This document shows positions 41,267-50,418 of a stretch of 64,000 nt of DNA, piece after piece. This DNA is from Trichomonas vaginalis G3 (Eukaryota > Parabasalia > Trichomonadida > Trichomonadidae), in contig NC_067207.1 of the NCBI RefSeq assembly GCF_026262505.1, forward strand, positions 22,102,082 through 22,166,081, read 5' to 3'. The notes beneath the pieces were generated by a model. It was not told where the DNA came from, did no database searches, and saw nothing but the letters and a program-made list of their open reading frames with translations. How positions within the stretch are numbered: the stretch's first letter is position 1; every line of letters begins with the position of its first letter. Both the position numbers and the translations under genes were made by a program.

Positions 41267-44200
41267 TTATTTTGATTTCTTTGACTTTTTCTTGTCTTCT
41301 TCTTCATTATCATCCTCTTCCTCATTTTTGTCTTCTTCTTCCTCCTCTTCGTTTTTCTCTTCCTCTTCTTTCTTATCCTCTTCTTCCTCTTCCTTCTTGT
41401 CTTCCTCTTCCTCTTCTTTCTTGTCTTCTTCTTCTTCCTTCTTTTCTTCTTCTTCCTCTTCTTCTTTCTTTTCTTCCTCCTCTTCATGTTTCTCTTCCTC
41501 CTCTTTCTTATCTTCTTCTTTTTTATCTTCCTCTTCCTCCTCTTTCTTATCTTCTTCTTCTTTCTTATCTTCCTCTTCATGTTTCTCTTCTTCTTCCTTA
41601 GGTGGCTCTTCCTTCTTCTCTTCCTCTTCTTCTTTAGGAGGTTCTTCTTTCTTCTCTTCTTCTTCTTCCTCTTCCTTAGGTGGCTCTTCATGCTTCTCTT
41701 CTTCTTCCTTAGGAGGTTCTTCCTTCTTCTCTTCTTCTTCCTTAGGTGGCTCTTCCTTCTTCTTCTCTTCTTCTTTAGGTGGCTCTTCATGTTTCTCTTC
41801 TTCTTTAGGTGGCTCTTCATGTTTCTCTTCTTCTTCCTTAGGAGGTTCTTCCTTCTTTTCTTCTTCTTCCTTAGGAGGTTCTTCCTTCTTTTCTTCTTCT
41901 TCCTTAGGTGGCTCTTCCTTCTTCTTCTCTTCTTCTTTAGGTGGCTCTTCATGTTTCTCTTCTTCTTCTTTAGGAGGTTCTTCCTTCTTCTCTTCTTCTT
42001 CCTTAGGTGGCTCTTCATGTTTCTCTTCTTCTTCTTTAGGAGGCTCTTCTTTCTTCTCTTCTTCTTCTTCCTCTTCCTTAGGTGGCTCTTCATGCTTCTC
42101 TTCTTCTTCCTTAGGTGGCTCTTCATGTTTCTCTTCTTCTTCCTTAGGTGGCTCTTCATGTTTCTCTTCTTCTTCCTTAGGAGGTTCTTCCTTCTTTTCT
42201 TCTTCTTCCTTAGGTGGCTCTTCCTTCTTCTCTTCTTCTTCCTTAGGAGGTTCTTCTTTCTTTTCTTCTTCCTCCTTGGGAGGTTCTTCATGTTTCTCTT
42301 CTTCTTCCTTAGGTGGTTCTTCTTTAAGAAGTTCATCAACTGTTGGTTCCTGCTTGTCTTCAACATTGTCTGCAACAATTTGTTGCTGAGGTTGCGGATT
42401 TTCGAAGTTTCTTGCTTGAGCAACTTCAGGATTAGCAGGGGCAGGCTCTGGTGGAATTGGCTTATCTATGCTGTTCCTCAATCCACCTGGATTTATCATT
42501 AATGGAGCAGCAATTCTTGGTGAAATTCTTGGCGACTTTCGAGGAGATGCCTTTGGACTTCTTCTTGCAGAAATCTTTGCCTTAGGTATTTCATCTTCCT
42601 CTTTATTAACAGGAGCTTCAATATGCACAATTGGATTTGGTAATTTTTCTTCTTCTTTAACTAATGTTTGTTCTCCAACAGCAGCATCAAGGGACTTCTT
42701 TGCTAAATCATGAACTTGAAGCTTAAGTGATTCTGTTGATTGCAAAGATCTTGATGATTCTAATTTCTGTTCTTCTTCTTTAACTAATGTTTGTTCTTCA
42801 ACTGCTTGATCGAGTGATTTCTTTGCTAAATCGTGAACTTGTAATTTGAGTGATTCTGTTGACTTTAATGATCTTGATGATTCTAGTTTTGATTCTTCGC
42901 TGTCTAAATCATCTCCAACAACCATATCTCCGGGAGACAAAACTGGAGTTGGCGTTTTTTCTGGTGATTTAGGCTTCAAGTCAATAACGAAATCATTTGG
43001 ATTGAAAACTAATCCAGAAGATCTCAAGTTCTGTTGTTCATCCAATTTTCCAAGTTCTTTCTCTTCAACTTCTTCAGATTTAGGTTCTTCTTCTACCTTT
43101 GGAGATTCAGGTTCATTCTTTGGTGTTTCTGTTGATACAGTTTCTGAAAGAATTAATGGTTTAGGAGGCTCCGAAACAATACTTGCTTGAGGAGCAGTTG
43201 TCATTGATAATGTTCTTACAGCTGTTTGATTTTCTTGTGGCGGAGGAGGTGGTAATTTCACAGGCTGAGAAGAACTAAATGTTGGCTTTGTGAATTCGAA
43301 TGTAGGAATAGTTGTTTTATGTTTCTTGTTAGGTATTGGCTGAGGAGGTTTGACAGGATATCCAAGTGTTATTTCCGCGATATTTGCCAAGATAACCGAT
43401 AATTGGTTTTCAATATCATCCAATTTTCCATCGACATCTGCATCGAAAATTCCACTAAACTTATGCATTTCTTCTCTCAAACAAGCATTTTCATTTAGTT
43501 TGGGATCAGAAACAACGTTTAATTTGGATTCACATTCTTTAAATCCTGTATCAATATCTTCTTTCATCATTTTATATTTGTTTTGTAAATCTGTTAAATT
43601 ATTACCTAAATTTGAGATTGATTGTGTGAATTGGCCAGTCAATATCTGCATAACTCCCTCAAGTTGAGTTAATTGGCTGTCAATTTCTTCCAATCTTTTT
43701 GCATTTTCAAACATTGGTCGTAAATTATTCGCAACGCCATCTCCAATATTAGCAATATGTGTTCTTCCTCTTGATTCGGCTTCATTTGCCATATCTTCCA
43801 TTGCTTTCCTTTGTACAACACCTTCTTTCTTTATCGCGTCCATGAAATGCTGATATTTTTCTTTGATTTCTTGTGAATTCTTTTTCCTTGCATTCGATTC
43901 GTCCATCAATGTTGATTCCAACAAACTTAATGCATTAACAGTTCCTTCTTTTATATCAGAAATTGTTGTAATTAATTCAGTTCTTATTGATCCGAAATTT
44001 GCTTCACTTTCTGATAAAATTTGATCACATCTTTGTGAAACATCAGATGTCAAACTTTCGCAATCATTAACTGTTTGATCAATTGCTGATGAAATCGAAC
44101 TGGAAATTCCTCCAAGTAACTGAGAAAAGTTTCTTGTTAATTCTCCAATGATGTTATTTAATGCTGATATAGAATTTGTTGCTCTTTGATTGACTTCATG

Positions 44201-45022
44201 AACTTGAGAACTCAAAGCATTTGATGTTACAACACGTGCTTCACTTTCGCTTCTAACTTCATCTCCTAACTGTCTTGATATTGAATTTAATGTTCCGTTC
44301 ATACTGTTTTGTAAAGATCCGAAAGATTGCATAGCTCCTTGATCAGATTGTTCGAAATGACGTGATAATTGCAATGTATCTCCAGCACTTTTTGTAACAC
44401 GAGCAACTAAAGCTTCTATTCTTTGTAATGTACCATCAGCCGATTGTTTTTGACGAGAAAGATCGCCTTTAGCAGTAACACATGTAGCTTTTGTGGTTGC
44501 AGAAAACTCATTGAACATCTGAGTAAATTGGGAAATTGCAGAATTTGCTTCAGTAATTCTTTCTCTCGTATTTCCGATTTCGTTTGAAACTTGTTGTGCT
44601 GATTGATCAACTAGAACTCTGTTAGCTTTTGAAGCTTCTAAGAGCTTTCTTGAAGCCGTTATTACTTCGGCTGATGAAATATGTTCGATATCTGCTCGTA
44701 ATTGATTAATTTGCGAATTTAATTGTGGAATCATACTCCCTTCGAGTGCGCTAGATACTGCCATTGATTGAGAAATTGCGGTCGAAATGTTTCCTACAAC
44801 TTGATCAACACTTGCAACTCTTTGCATGAAAGAAGATGGATCCATAACAGTTGCATGTGGTACTCGTGGTAATACTGCAGGAATTTCTGTTTTTGTTGTT
44901 GTCAAATTTATCGCAATTGGCGCCAAAGCTGTAGATTGAATAGGTTGTCTATTATATTGATATTGATTTTGATTTTGCTGACCTGGACGATTGATTTGAG
45001 GTTGAAAAAAGTTACGATTCAT
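41267..45022 (-). CDS. Coiled-coil and Pro/Glu/Lys repeat protein, 1251 aa
   Basis: The N-terminal 60 residues are Gln/Asn-rich. About residues 70-520 form a long Ser/Gln-rich coiled coil that looks like a chain of helices (SQVHEVNQRATNSISALNNI). About 545-880 is Pro-rich and disordered, with a 36-residue duplicated segment containing SSRSL(K/Q)STESLKLQVHDLA. About 897-1144 are 22 copies of EEPPKEEEEK(H/K), then a Glu/Lys tail ending KKSKKSK. Highly acidic overall, presumably filamentous or scaffolding. It ends in TAA. It is convergent with the + strand gene ending at 41149. The plus-strand all-Ser/Phe frames at 41256-42502 are antisense artefacts of the repeat. Confidence 0.85.
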   Translation of the reverse strand: MNRNFFQPQINRPGQQNQNQYQYNRQPIQSTALAPIAINLTTTKTEIPAVLPRVPHATVMDPSSFMQRVASVDQVVGNISTAISQSMAVSSALEGSMIPQLNSQINQLRADIEHISSAEVITASRKLLEASKANRVLVDQSAQQVSNEIGNTRERITEANSAISQFTQMFNEFSATTKATCVTAKGDLSRQKQSADGTLQRIEALVARVTKSAGDTLQLSRHFEQSDQGAMQSFGSLQNSMNGTLNSISRQLGDEVRSESEARVVTSNALSSQVHEVNQRATNSISALNNIIGELTRNFSQLLGGISSSISSAIDQTVNDCESLTSDVSQRCDQILSESEANFGSIRTELITTISDIKEGTVNALSLLESTLMDESNARKKNSQEIKEKYQHFMDAIKKEGVVQRKAMEDMANEAESRGRTHIANIGDGVANNLRPMFENAKRLEEIDSQLTQLEGVMQILTGQFTQSISNLGNNLTDLQNKYKMMKEDIDTGFKECESKLNVVSDPKLNENACLREEMHKFSGIFDADVDGKLDDIENQLSVILANIAEITLGYPVKPPQPIPNKKHKTTIPTFEFTKPTFSSSQPVKLPPPPPQENQTAVRTLSMTTAPQASIVSEPPKPLILSETVSTETPKNEPESPKVEEEPKSEEVEEKELGKLDEQQNLRSSGLVFNPNDFVIDLKPKSPEKTPTPVLSPGDMVVGDDLDSEESKLESSRSLKSTESLKLQVHDLAKKSLDQAVEEQTLVKEEEQKLESSRSLQSTESLKLQVHDLAKKSLDAAVGEQTLVKEEEKLPNPIVHIEAPVNKEEDEIPKAKISARRSPKASPRKSPRISPRIAAPLMINPGGLRNSIDKPIPPEPAPANPEVAQARNFENPQPQQQIVADNVEDKQEPTVDELLKEEPPKEEEEKHEEPPKEEEEKKEEPPKEEEEKKEEPPKEEEEKKEEPPKEEEEKHEEPPKEEEEKHEEPPKEEEEKHEEPPKEEEEEEEKKEEPPKEEEEKHEEPPKEEEEKKEEPPKEEEEKHEEPPKEEEKKKEEPPKEEEEKKEEPPKEEEEKKEEPPKEEEEKHEEPPKEEEKHEEPPKEEEKKKEEPPKEEEEKKEEPPKEEEEKHEEPPKEEEEEEEKKEEPPKEEEEEKKEEPPKEEEEKHEEEDKKEEEDKKEEEEEDKKEEDKKEEEEKHEEEEEKKEEEEEEEKKEEEEDKKEEEEEDKKEEEEEDKKEEEEKNEEEEEEDKNEEEDDNEEEDKKKSKKSK
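41590..42320 (-). repeat. Coding minisatellite, 22 units of 27-42 bp
   Basis: Units read GAGGAGCCACCTAAGGAAGA on the coding strand with variants ending KHE or KKE. The unit length is always a multiple of three, so the frame is kept. Adjacent near-identical blocks point to recent unequal exchange or slippage. Confidence 0.9.
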
Positions 45023-45158
45023 GGTATTTCAGACAAAAGAAAATTCGAATAACGTATAAAATTTCAAAACGATCATTTTTTCATAAAAAGGGTTGAATTG
45101 AATAGAGATTTCATTGGTAATTTTGTTTTGCCATAATACATCCAAAATAAATGTCAAA

Positions 45159-45164
45159 TCATTA
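45159..45164 (+). promoter_or_regulatory. Initiator of the ankyrin gene
   Basis: TCATTA, 24-29 nt before ATG 45188. Confidence 0.55.
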
Positions 45165-45187
45165 TTTTTAAAGGGGAATAAATTTAT

Positions 45188-47092
45188 ATGAGCGAAGGAA
45201 TTGTTCTGAATTTCGAATATATTGGTGCGCATATCAAAGATTACATTAAAGACGAAAATTTCTTTAGCACATTCGATATGAAAGATATCATTACGACCAT
45301 GAAATATGCGAATTTAAATTCAGGTGACTTTGATACACTTCTTAAGCAAGCATCCCTTACTACCAAAGCGAATGAAATATATTTTTGTACTCGACATGCG
45401 AATGTTTCAATAGAAAACTTGCAAGATGCAATTTCAACACTAGAATCTATCCGAAAATACATGAAAATGGGAATATTAGATGGAATTATTGACACATTAA
45501 ACCATTCAGCAAATGAAATCGAAACACTTCAAACAGAGTTAAATCAAATTCAAAATGAAAAAGAAAACATCGAGAAAGAATTACAATCTCTTAGATCTCA
45601 AGTCAAACAAGAAGAAGTAAACGATTTACCAGACGAATTTCTTTCAAAAATTTCAGAACTAAAGAATTTACGTGATTTCGATAGTATGTACAAATTTCTA
45701 GTTGAAATTTCTGAAAAAGGTGATAAAAAGATGATGCTCAAAGCATCTGAACTAGGCCTTTATATTTGGGATGGTGACTATACTCTACTTGATCGTGCAT
45801 GTGAATAAGGAAATCTGCAACTTGTTAAATCTCTCATTGAATGTGGCTATGATATAGAAGAAACAGATAATCCTCCCAAATATACTCCACTCATAATTGC
45901 ATCAAGAGAAGGTCATCTTGAACTTGTTAAGTATCTTATCTCAGCTGGAGCTGATAAAGAAGCAAAGGATAATTTTGAATTTACTTCACTCATGTATGCA
46001 TCAAGAAATGGTGATCTTGATGTTGTTAAATATCTTATATCAGTTGGAGCTGATATAGAAGCAAAGTCAGATGAAGAATGGACTCCACTAATTTTAGCGT
46101 CATATAATGGTCATCTTGATGTTGTTAAATATCTTATATCAGTTGGAGCTGATATAGAAGCAATGAATAATAAAGGATCTACTTCACTCATTGAGGCGTC
46201 AAGAGAAGGTCATCTTGAACTTGTTAGATATCTTATCTCTGTTGGAGCTGATATAGAAACACAAGACGAAGATGGTTACACTCCACTCTCATGGGCATTA
46301 ATCCATTCATGCGAGGAAATTGCTCAATATCTTATCTCAGTTGGAGCAAATAAAGAAGTAAAGAATAATAAAGGAAGGACTCCACTCATTTGTGCATCAA
46401 AATCTGGTAATCTTGAATCTGTTAAATATCTTATCTCTATTGGAGCCAATAAAGAAGCAGAGGATGAATGGGGATATACTCTACTCATTATAGCATCATA
46501 TAAAGGTCATCTTGAAGTTGTTAAATATCTTATCTCTGTTGGAGCTGATAAAGAAGCAAAGAGCAAAAATGGATATACTCCACTCATTTGTGCATCAAAA
46601 CATGGCAAACTTGATGTTGTTAAATATCTTATCTCTAATAAAGCTGATAAAGAAGCAAAAGATGATTATGGATATACTCCACTCATTCGGGCATCAAAAG
46701 AAGGTCATCTTGAAGTTGTTAAATATCTTATCTCAGTTGGAGCTAATAAAGAAGCAAAGAATAATGATGGATCTACTCCACTCATTAAGGCATCATATTG
46801 GGGTTATCTTGAAGTTGTTAAATATCTTATCTCTGTTGGAGCTAATAAAGATGCAAAGGATAATGAAGGTTATACTCCACTCATTTGGGCATCAAAAAAT
46901 GACGAACTTGAAGTTGTTAAATTCCTTATCTCTGCTGGAGCTAATAAAGATGCAAAGGGTAACGATGGAAACACAGCATTATCAGTTGGAGCGTCCAACA
47001 CAAGAGAATATTTAAAAACTGTTAAAAATTCTATTCTCCAAAAAAGCCGCCCTTTGAAAGGAAAATTAAGTTCTCCAATTAATACTTTTTGA
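45188..47092 (+). pseudogene. Ankyrin-repeat protein of the trichomonad large family, one internal stop
   Basis: The start MSEGIVLNFEYIGAHIKDYI, a helical N-terminal domain of about 200 residues and a coiled coil (ETLQTELNQIQNEKENIEKE) are typical of the large trichomonad ankyrin family. The frame stops at TAA 45806-45808 in DRACE-stop-GNLQLVKSL. The same frame then stays open to 47092 with about 12 ankyrin repeats of 33 residues (GYTPLIWASKNDELEVVKFL, ISVGANKEAKNNDGSTPLI). A GAA or CAA to TAA change is the simplest cause. Total coding length would be 634 codons. Either a very young pseudogene, a strain polymorphism or a sequence error. Ankyrin repeats bind partner proteins; specific role unknown. 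Confidence 0.8.
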
Positions 47093-47145
47093 CATGATGA
47101 AAGACTTTGAAAAATAAAAAGTTTTTTTTTAGTCGCAGAATTTAA

Positions 47146-47359
47146 GGGTGCACTTACAACTGTCTGACATGCACTTTTAAACACAATATATCTTTATTTT
47201 TACAGCAGAAATGTACAACGGCCATATTAGGCACTATGTTATGATTTATAGTTACTTTTTTCCGACCTAAAATATTAACTCTTGACCATAGAAAATTGGG
47301 ATCAAAAGCCAGATTTTCAAAAAAAATTGAGAGAATGTCAGAACGTGGTAAGTGCACCC
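47146..47359. mobile_element. TTAA-type MITE, about 214 bp
   Basis: Termini GGGTGCACTTAC and GTAAGTGCACCC are inverted. TTAA precedes (47142-47145) and TTTA follows (47360-47363), probably a mutated TTAA. The core TAGGCACTATGTTATGATTT matches the element at 26779-26998. No coding capacity. Confidence 0.7.
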
Positions 47360-47695
47360 TTTAAAAAATCACATGGTAGTTTACTTTTAATATCACATGG
47401 TAGTTTAATTCACACTTTTTGCCTCGTAGTTACTTTTAATCTCGATTTTTGAAGATATTCACACTTTATATGTATGCATTAAGTGTAAATACCAGTGCTT
47501 TTTTGGGGAGACATTATTATATCACATGCACAAACATAATCGCTTTTGAAGTCAAATCTAGAAAGTATTGAATATATTATCTTTTAAAATAAAGTCCGCT
47601 ATCTCTTTTTTTTTTCTTTCGGGAAATTTGAAAGAGTTTTCAGTTCAGCTTGCTGTTGATTTGATTCATTCATCAAATAAAAAAATTTCAAAAAA
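47360..47695. other. Upstream region of the 47696 gene
   Basis: Two tandem copies of ATCACATGGTAGTTTA near 47369 and 47392. TCATTCATC at 47666-47674 is a strong initiator, 22-30 nt before ATG 47696. Otherwise AT-rich with no gene. Confidence 0.55.
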
Positions 47696-49819
47696 ATGAA
47701 TTTAGAAACATCTCCAAATTTGCAAGAAAGTATTGATCATAATGATCCCTACTACAAGAAGCTAAAGAAACTACTAATGTATCGAACATGCTACAAAGAA
47801 ATTGAAAAAAAGCTAATTGCAGCGGAAGAAGAAAATTTCCGTCTTAAATCTAAACAATATGACGAATTTACAAAGTTGAAGCAAGATTATGAGATAGTTG
47901 TACATGAAAATGAAGAATTAAGATCACAATTGTCAGATAAACAAGATAACGTATTTGGGAATAATTCATTTTCACCGCAAAACAAATATGAAGAGATTTA
48001 CAAATCATTGACAAATTCATTAAGCATCGAGCAAGAGGTTTCTACATTGACAGATAGCGAAGAATCTCAAATGAACAATATAGAAGCATACAATCAACTT
48101 GTTAACAAATATAATAGTCTTCATGAAGAATTTACGCAGCTTTTTGTTCAATATATTGATACTGTAAACATTTTGAAAATTTCAAATGAAAGAAATGAAA
48201 GATTAATGGAGCAATTGAACCAATACGATCAGCAAATAAACGAGTTAAATATCAAACTGAAGATAGAAAAGAATAATGTTAAGGTTTTCAAGCAAATTCA
48301 GAATAAAGACGTTTTAGATAGTGTTCAACTACAGTTAATTGAGAAACAAAATGACAATATTAACGAAGAGCTTCTTAGATTGTCAGCAAAAGCAGAAGGC
48401 GATAACTATATGCATCAACAAACATTAAAAGATTTAAGAGGGCAAATTGAAGACTTGAAGGCACAAAATCTTCAAACTCAGCTATCATTAAGAGCTGCTG
48501 AAAGAAAAATTCAATATTATATGGAAGAAAATGAAAAAATCAAGTCTGATAACGCAAAAGTTATGGGACAAATGGATGGGATGCTAAAAATCCAACAACA
48601 GAATGTTATAGAAATGAAGTTTGAGAAAGGAGAATACCATAATAATTTGTTTAACGAAAATATTAAACAAAGTGAACAAATTAAAGCTTTAACAGCAGAA
48701 AAACAGAAAATGTTTTTAGATTTACGGAAATTACTGATTACATTGTTTAGAGAAGTAACATTTGAAATGGACTGGAATCAATTACTTGATTTTCTTTCGA
48801 AAAAATTAAATGATTTGAGAAATATTTCTTCAGATCGTGATATCCTTATGCAAAGAAATAACAAAGATAAGAAACTTGCATTGGCAATAGAAAATAAGTT
48901 TAATGAATATAAAGAAAATGTTGAATTGCAATTGAAGAATAAAGACAAGCTTTTAGACGAAGCAAACAAATCATTGGAAGCATATGCTTACAAGAAACCA
49001 ATTAGAGATTTCAATTCGGCTGTTGCCGGAATTGTTTCAAAGCATTTCCGAAATTTATCAAATAAAGTTGGAGAATTATGCAGCATAGTTGATGGAAAAG
49101 GAGCCAATAATATCAGATTCCATGCTTTGATTGTATTTTCTGTTGCTGTTGGAAGGATTTCAAAGAAACAAAAATTTGATTTTGCTCCACAGCAAATACT
49201 GACATATGCTCATAACGCCAATGATGATCTCATAATCTTTGATCGAATTGTTAACTCTAATCTCGATCTTGTAGAAAATCAAAAAATTATTTCCGAAATA
49301 ATCAATAAACTAACAGACTCTATCAGGGATCATGAATCAGAAATATTGCAACTGCAACATGAAAATGAAATGTATAAGCAGAGCTTGAAAGATTCGAAAA
49401 GTAAAAACATTAAATTGCAAAATTCAAATCAAAGTATGATACCAAGAATTGATTATGATATATTAGTTCACCAACTTAATGATCAAAAGAGTAGCAATGA
49501 GAAATTGGCTAATGATATCGAAATCCAATATAAAAAGTTTACAAGATTGAAAACTAAATTCTATGAGTTGAAACACATTAATCATGAGCTTAGAGCAGCA
49601 TTAAAGAAGCAAATCAGTATTTCGACATCAAATAACAAGCCTAAAAAGAAAGAAATTTCTTATTCTTCTGTACCAACAAGACAATTCTTTAAGCAAAGAG
49701 AAGAGTCTAATCAAGACTTAAGATCACTCACATCCATCAACGTAACTGACTATAAGCAAGATCTTCAACAGATGAAGAATACAATATCATCTCCACCTCA
49801 GATTATAGCTGAAAATTAA
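47696..49819 (+). CDS. Long coiled-coil protein, 707 aa
   Basis: A clean frame from ATG 47696 to TAA 49819 with a good initiator upstream. Residues about 25-85, 120-290, 320-440 and 530-650 are strong coiled coil (EKKLIAAEEENFRLKSKQYD, LRGQIEDLKAQNLQTQLSLR). Between them, about 440-525 is a compact non-coil segment (FNSAVAGIVSKHFRNLSNKV, GRISKKQKFDFAPQQIL) that may be a small globular domain. The tail is basic and Ser/Gln-rich. No membrane segment. Such proteins are common in the axonemal and cytoskeletal apparatus; no family recognised. Confidence 0.85.
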   Translation: MNLETSPNLQESIDHNDPYYKKLKKLLMYRTCYKEIEKKLIAAEEENFRLKSKQYDEFTKLKQDYEIVVHENEELRSQLSDKQDNVFGNNSFSPQNKYEEIYKSLTNSLSIEQEVSTLTDSEESQMNNIEAYNQLVNKYNSLHEEFTQLFVQYIDTVNILKISNERNERLMEQLNQYDQQINELNIKLKIEKNNVKVFKQIQNKDVLDSVQLQLIEKQNDNINEELLRLSAKAEGDNYMHQQTLKDLRGQIEDLKAQNLQTQLSLRAAERKIQYYMEENEKIKSDNAKVMGQMDGMLKIQQQNVIEMKFEKGEYHNNLFNENIKQSEQIKALTAEKQKMFLDLRKLLITLFREVTFEMDWNQLLDFLSKKLNDLRNISSDRDILMQRNNKDKKLALAIENKFNEYKENVELQLKNKDKLLDEANKSLEAYAYKKPIRDFNSAVAGIVSKHFRNLSNKVGELCSIVDGKGANNIRFHALIVFSVAVGRISKKQKFDFAPQQILTYAHNANDDLIIFDRIVNSNLDLVENQKIISEIINKLTDSIRDHESEILQLQHENEMYKQSLKDSKSKNIKLQNSNQSMIPRIDYDILVHQLNDQKSSNEKLANDIEIQYKKFTRLKTKFYELKHINHELRAALKKQISISTSNNKPKKKEISYSSVPTRQFFKQREESNQDLRSLTSINVTDYKQDLQQMKNTISSPPQIIAEN

Positions 49820-50418
49820 TCAATATATTGTTTGTATTTATAAATTTAGCATGAATTTTTTTTTTTCGTAATGTTGAAATCTCGAACTTAATCGCAGTGT
49901 TATTGAATCAGGCAATGGTAGATAGATCAGCTTCTGAGAAGAAAGAATTATGAATGAACTGGTAAATCCAAACTTGATTGTTGGAAATAGATTGACAAAA
50001 CAAGAAATTTTACTGCAAAATGAAGAGCCGTTCCATCATCAATATTTTAGATATGACGGTAGGCTATCGTGGTGTTTGGTTCTTTGTTGCAAAAACCTTT
50101 TCGATAAAAAAATTCGAGTGTTATCCTCCTCATTTTTACAATTTTGTTGTATAACTCCTCATATGAAATATTTTCAGGTTAATTAAAAGTCTATTGTTTT
50201 CAATTTTTTCAGAGTAAAGTATTGAAAATGAATTGAATTGAAGGATGTAAGAGAATAATTATGCAATAATAATATATAGTTCATCAATGTGATTTCGATT
50301 ATTAAATTTTTATGAATCAATTTTTGCTTTGAATATTATTCATCCGCCGGACCTCCAAGAAATTTGGATAAAAAGATCAACAATCCTTCACATTTCATCC
50401 AAATTTCTCACGAGGTTA
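49820..50418. other. Region before the cyclase-like gene, start unresolved
   Basis: About 600 bp. A 78-codon frame at 49950-50186 (MNELVNPNLIVGNRL) has no recognised motif and is not supported. The reading frame of the downstream gene is open leftward to a stop near 50290 without an ATG, so an N-terminal piece may have been lost here. Confidence 0.4.

Noticed and set aside
41256-42502. Long plus-strand frames of Ser/Phe/Leu and related composition
   Set aside because: Antisense reading of the EEPPKEEEEK minisatellite; no independent evidence for a gene.
49950-50186. 78-codon frame upstream of the cyclase-like gene
   Set aside because: No initiator, no motif, not in frame with the next gene. 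It could be a relic of its N-terminus but there is no support.
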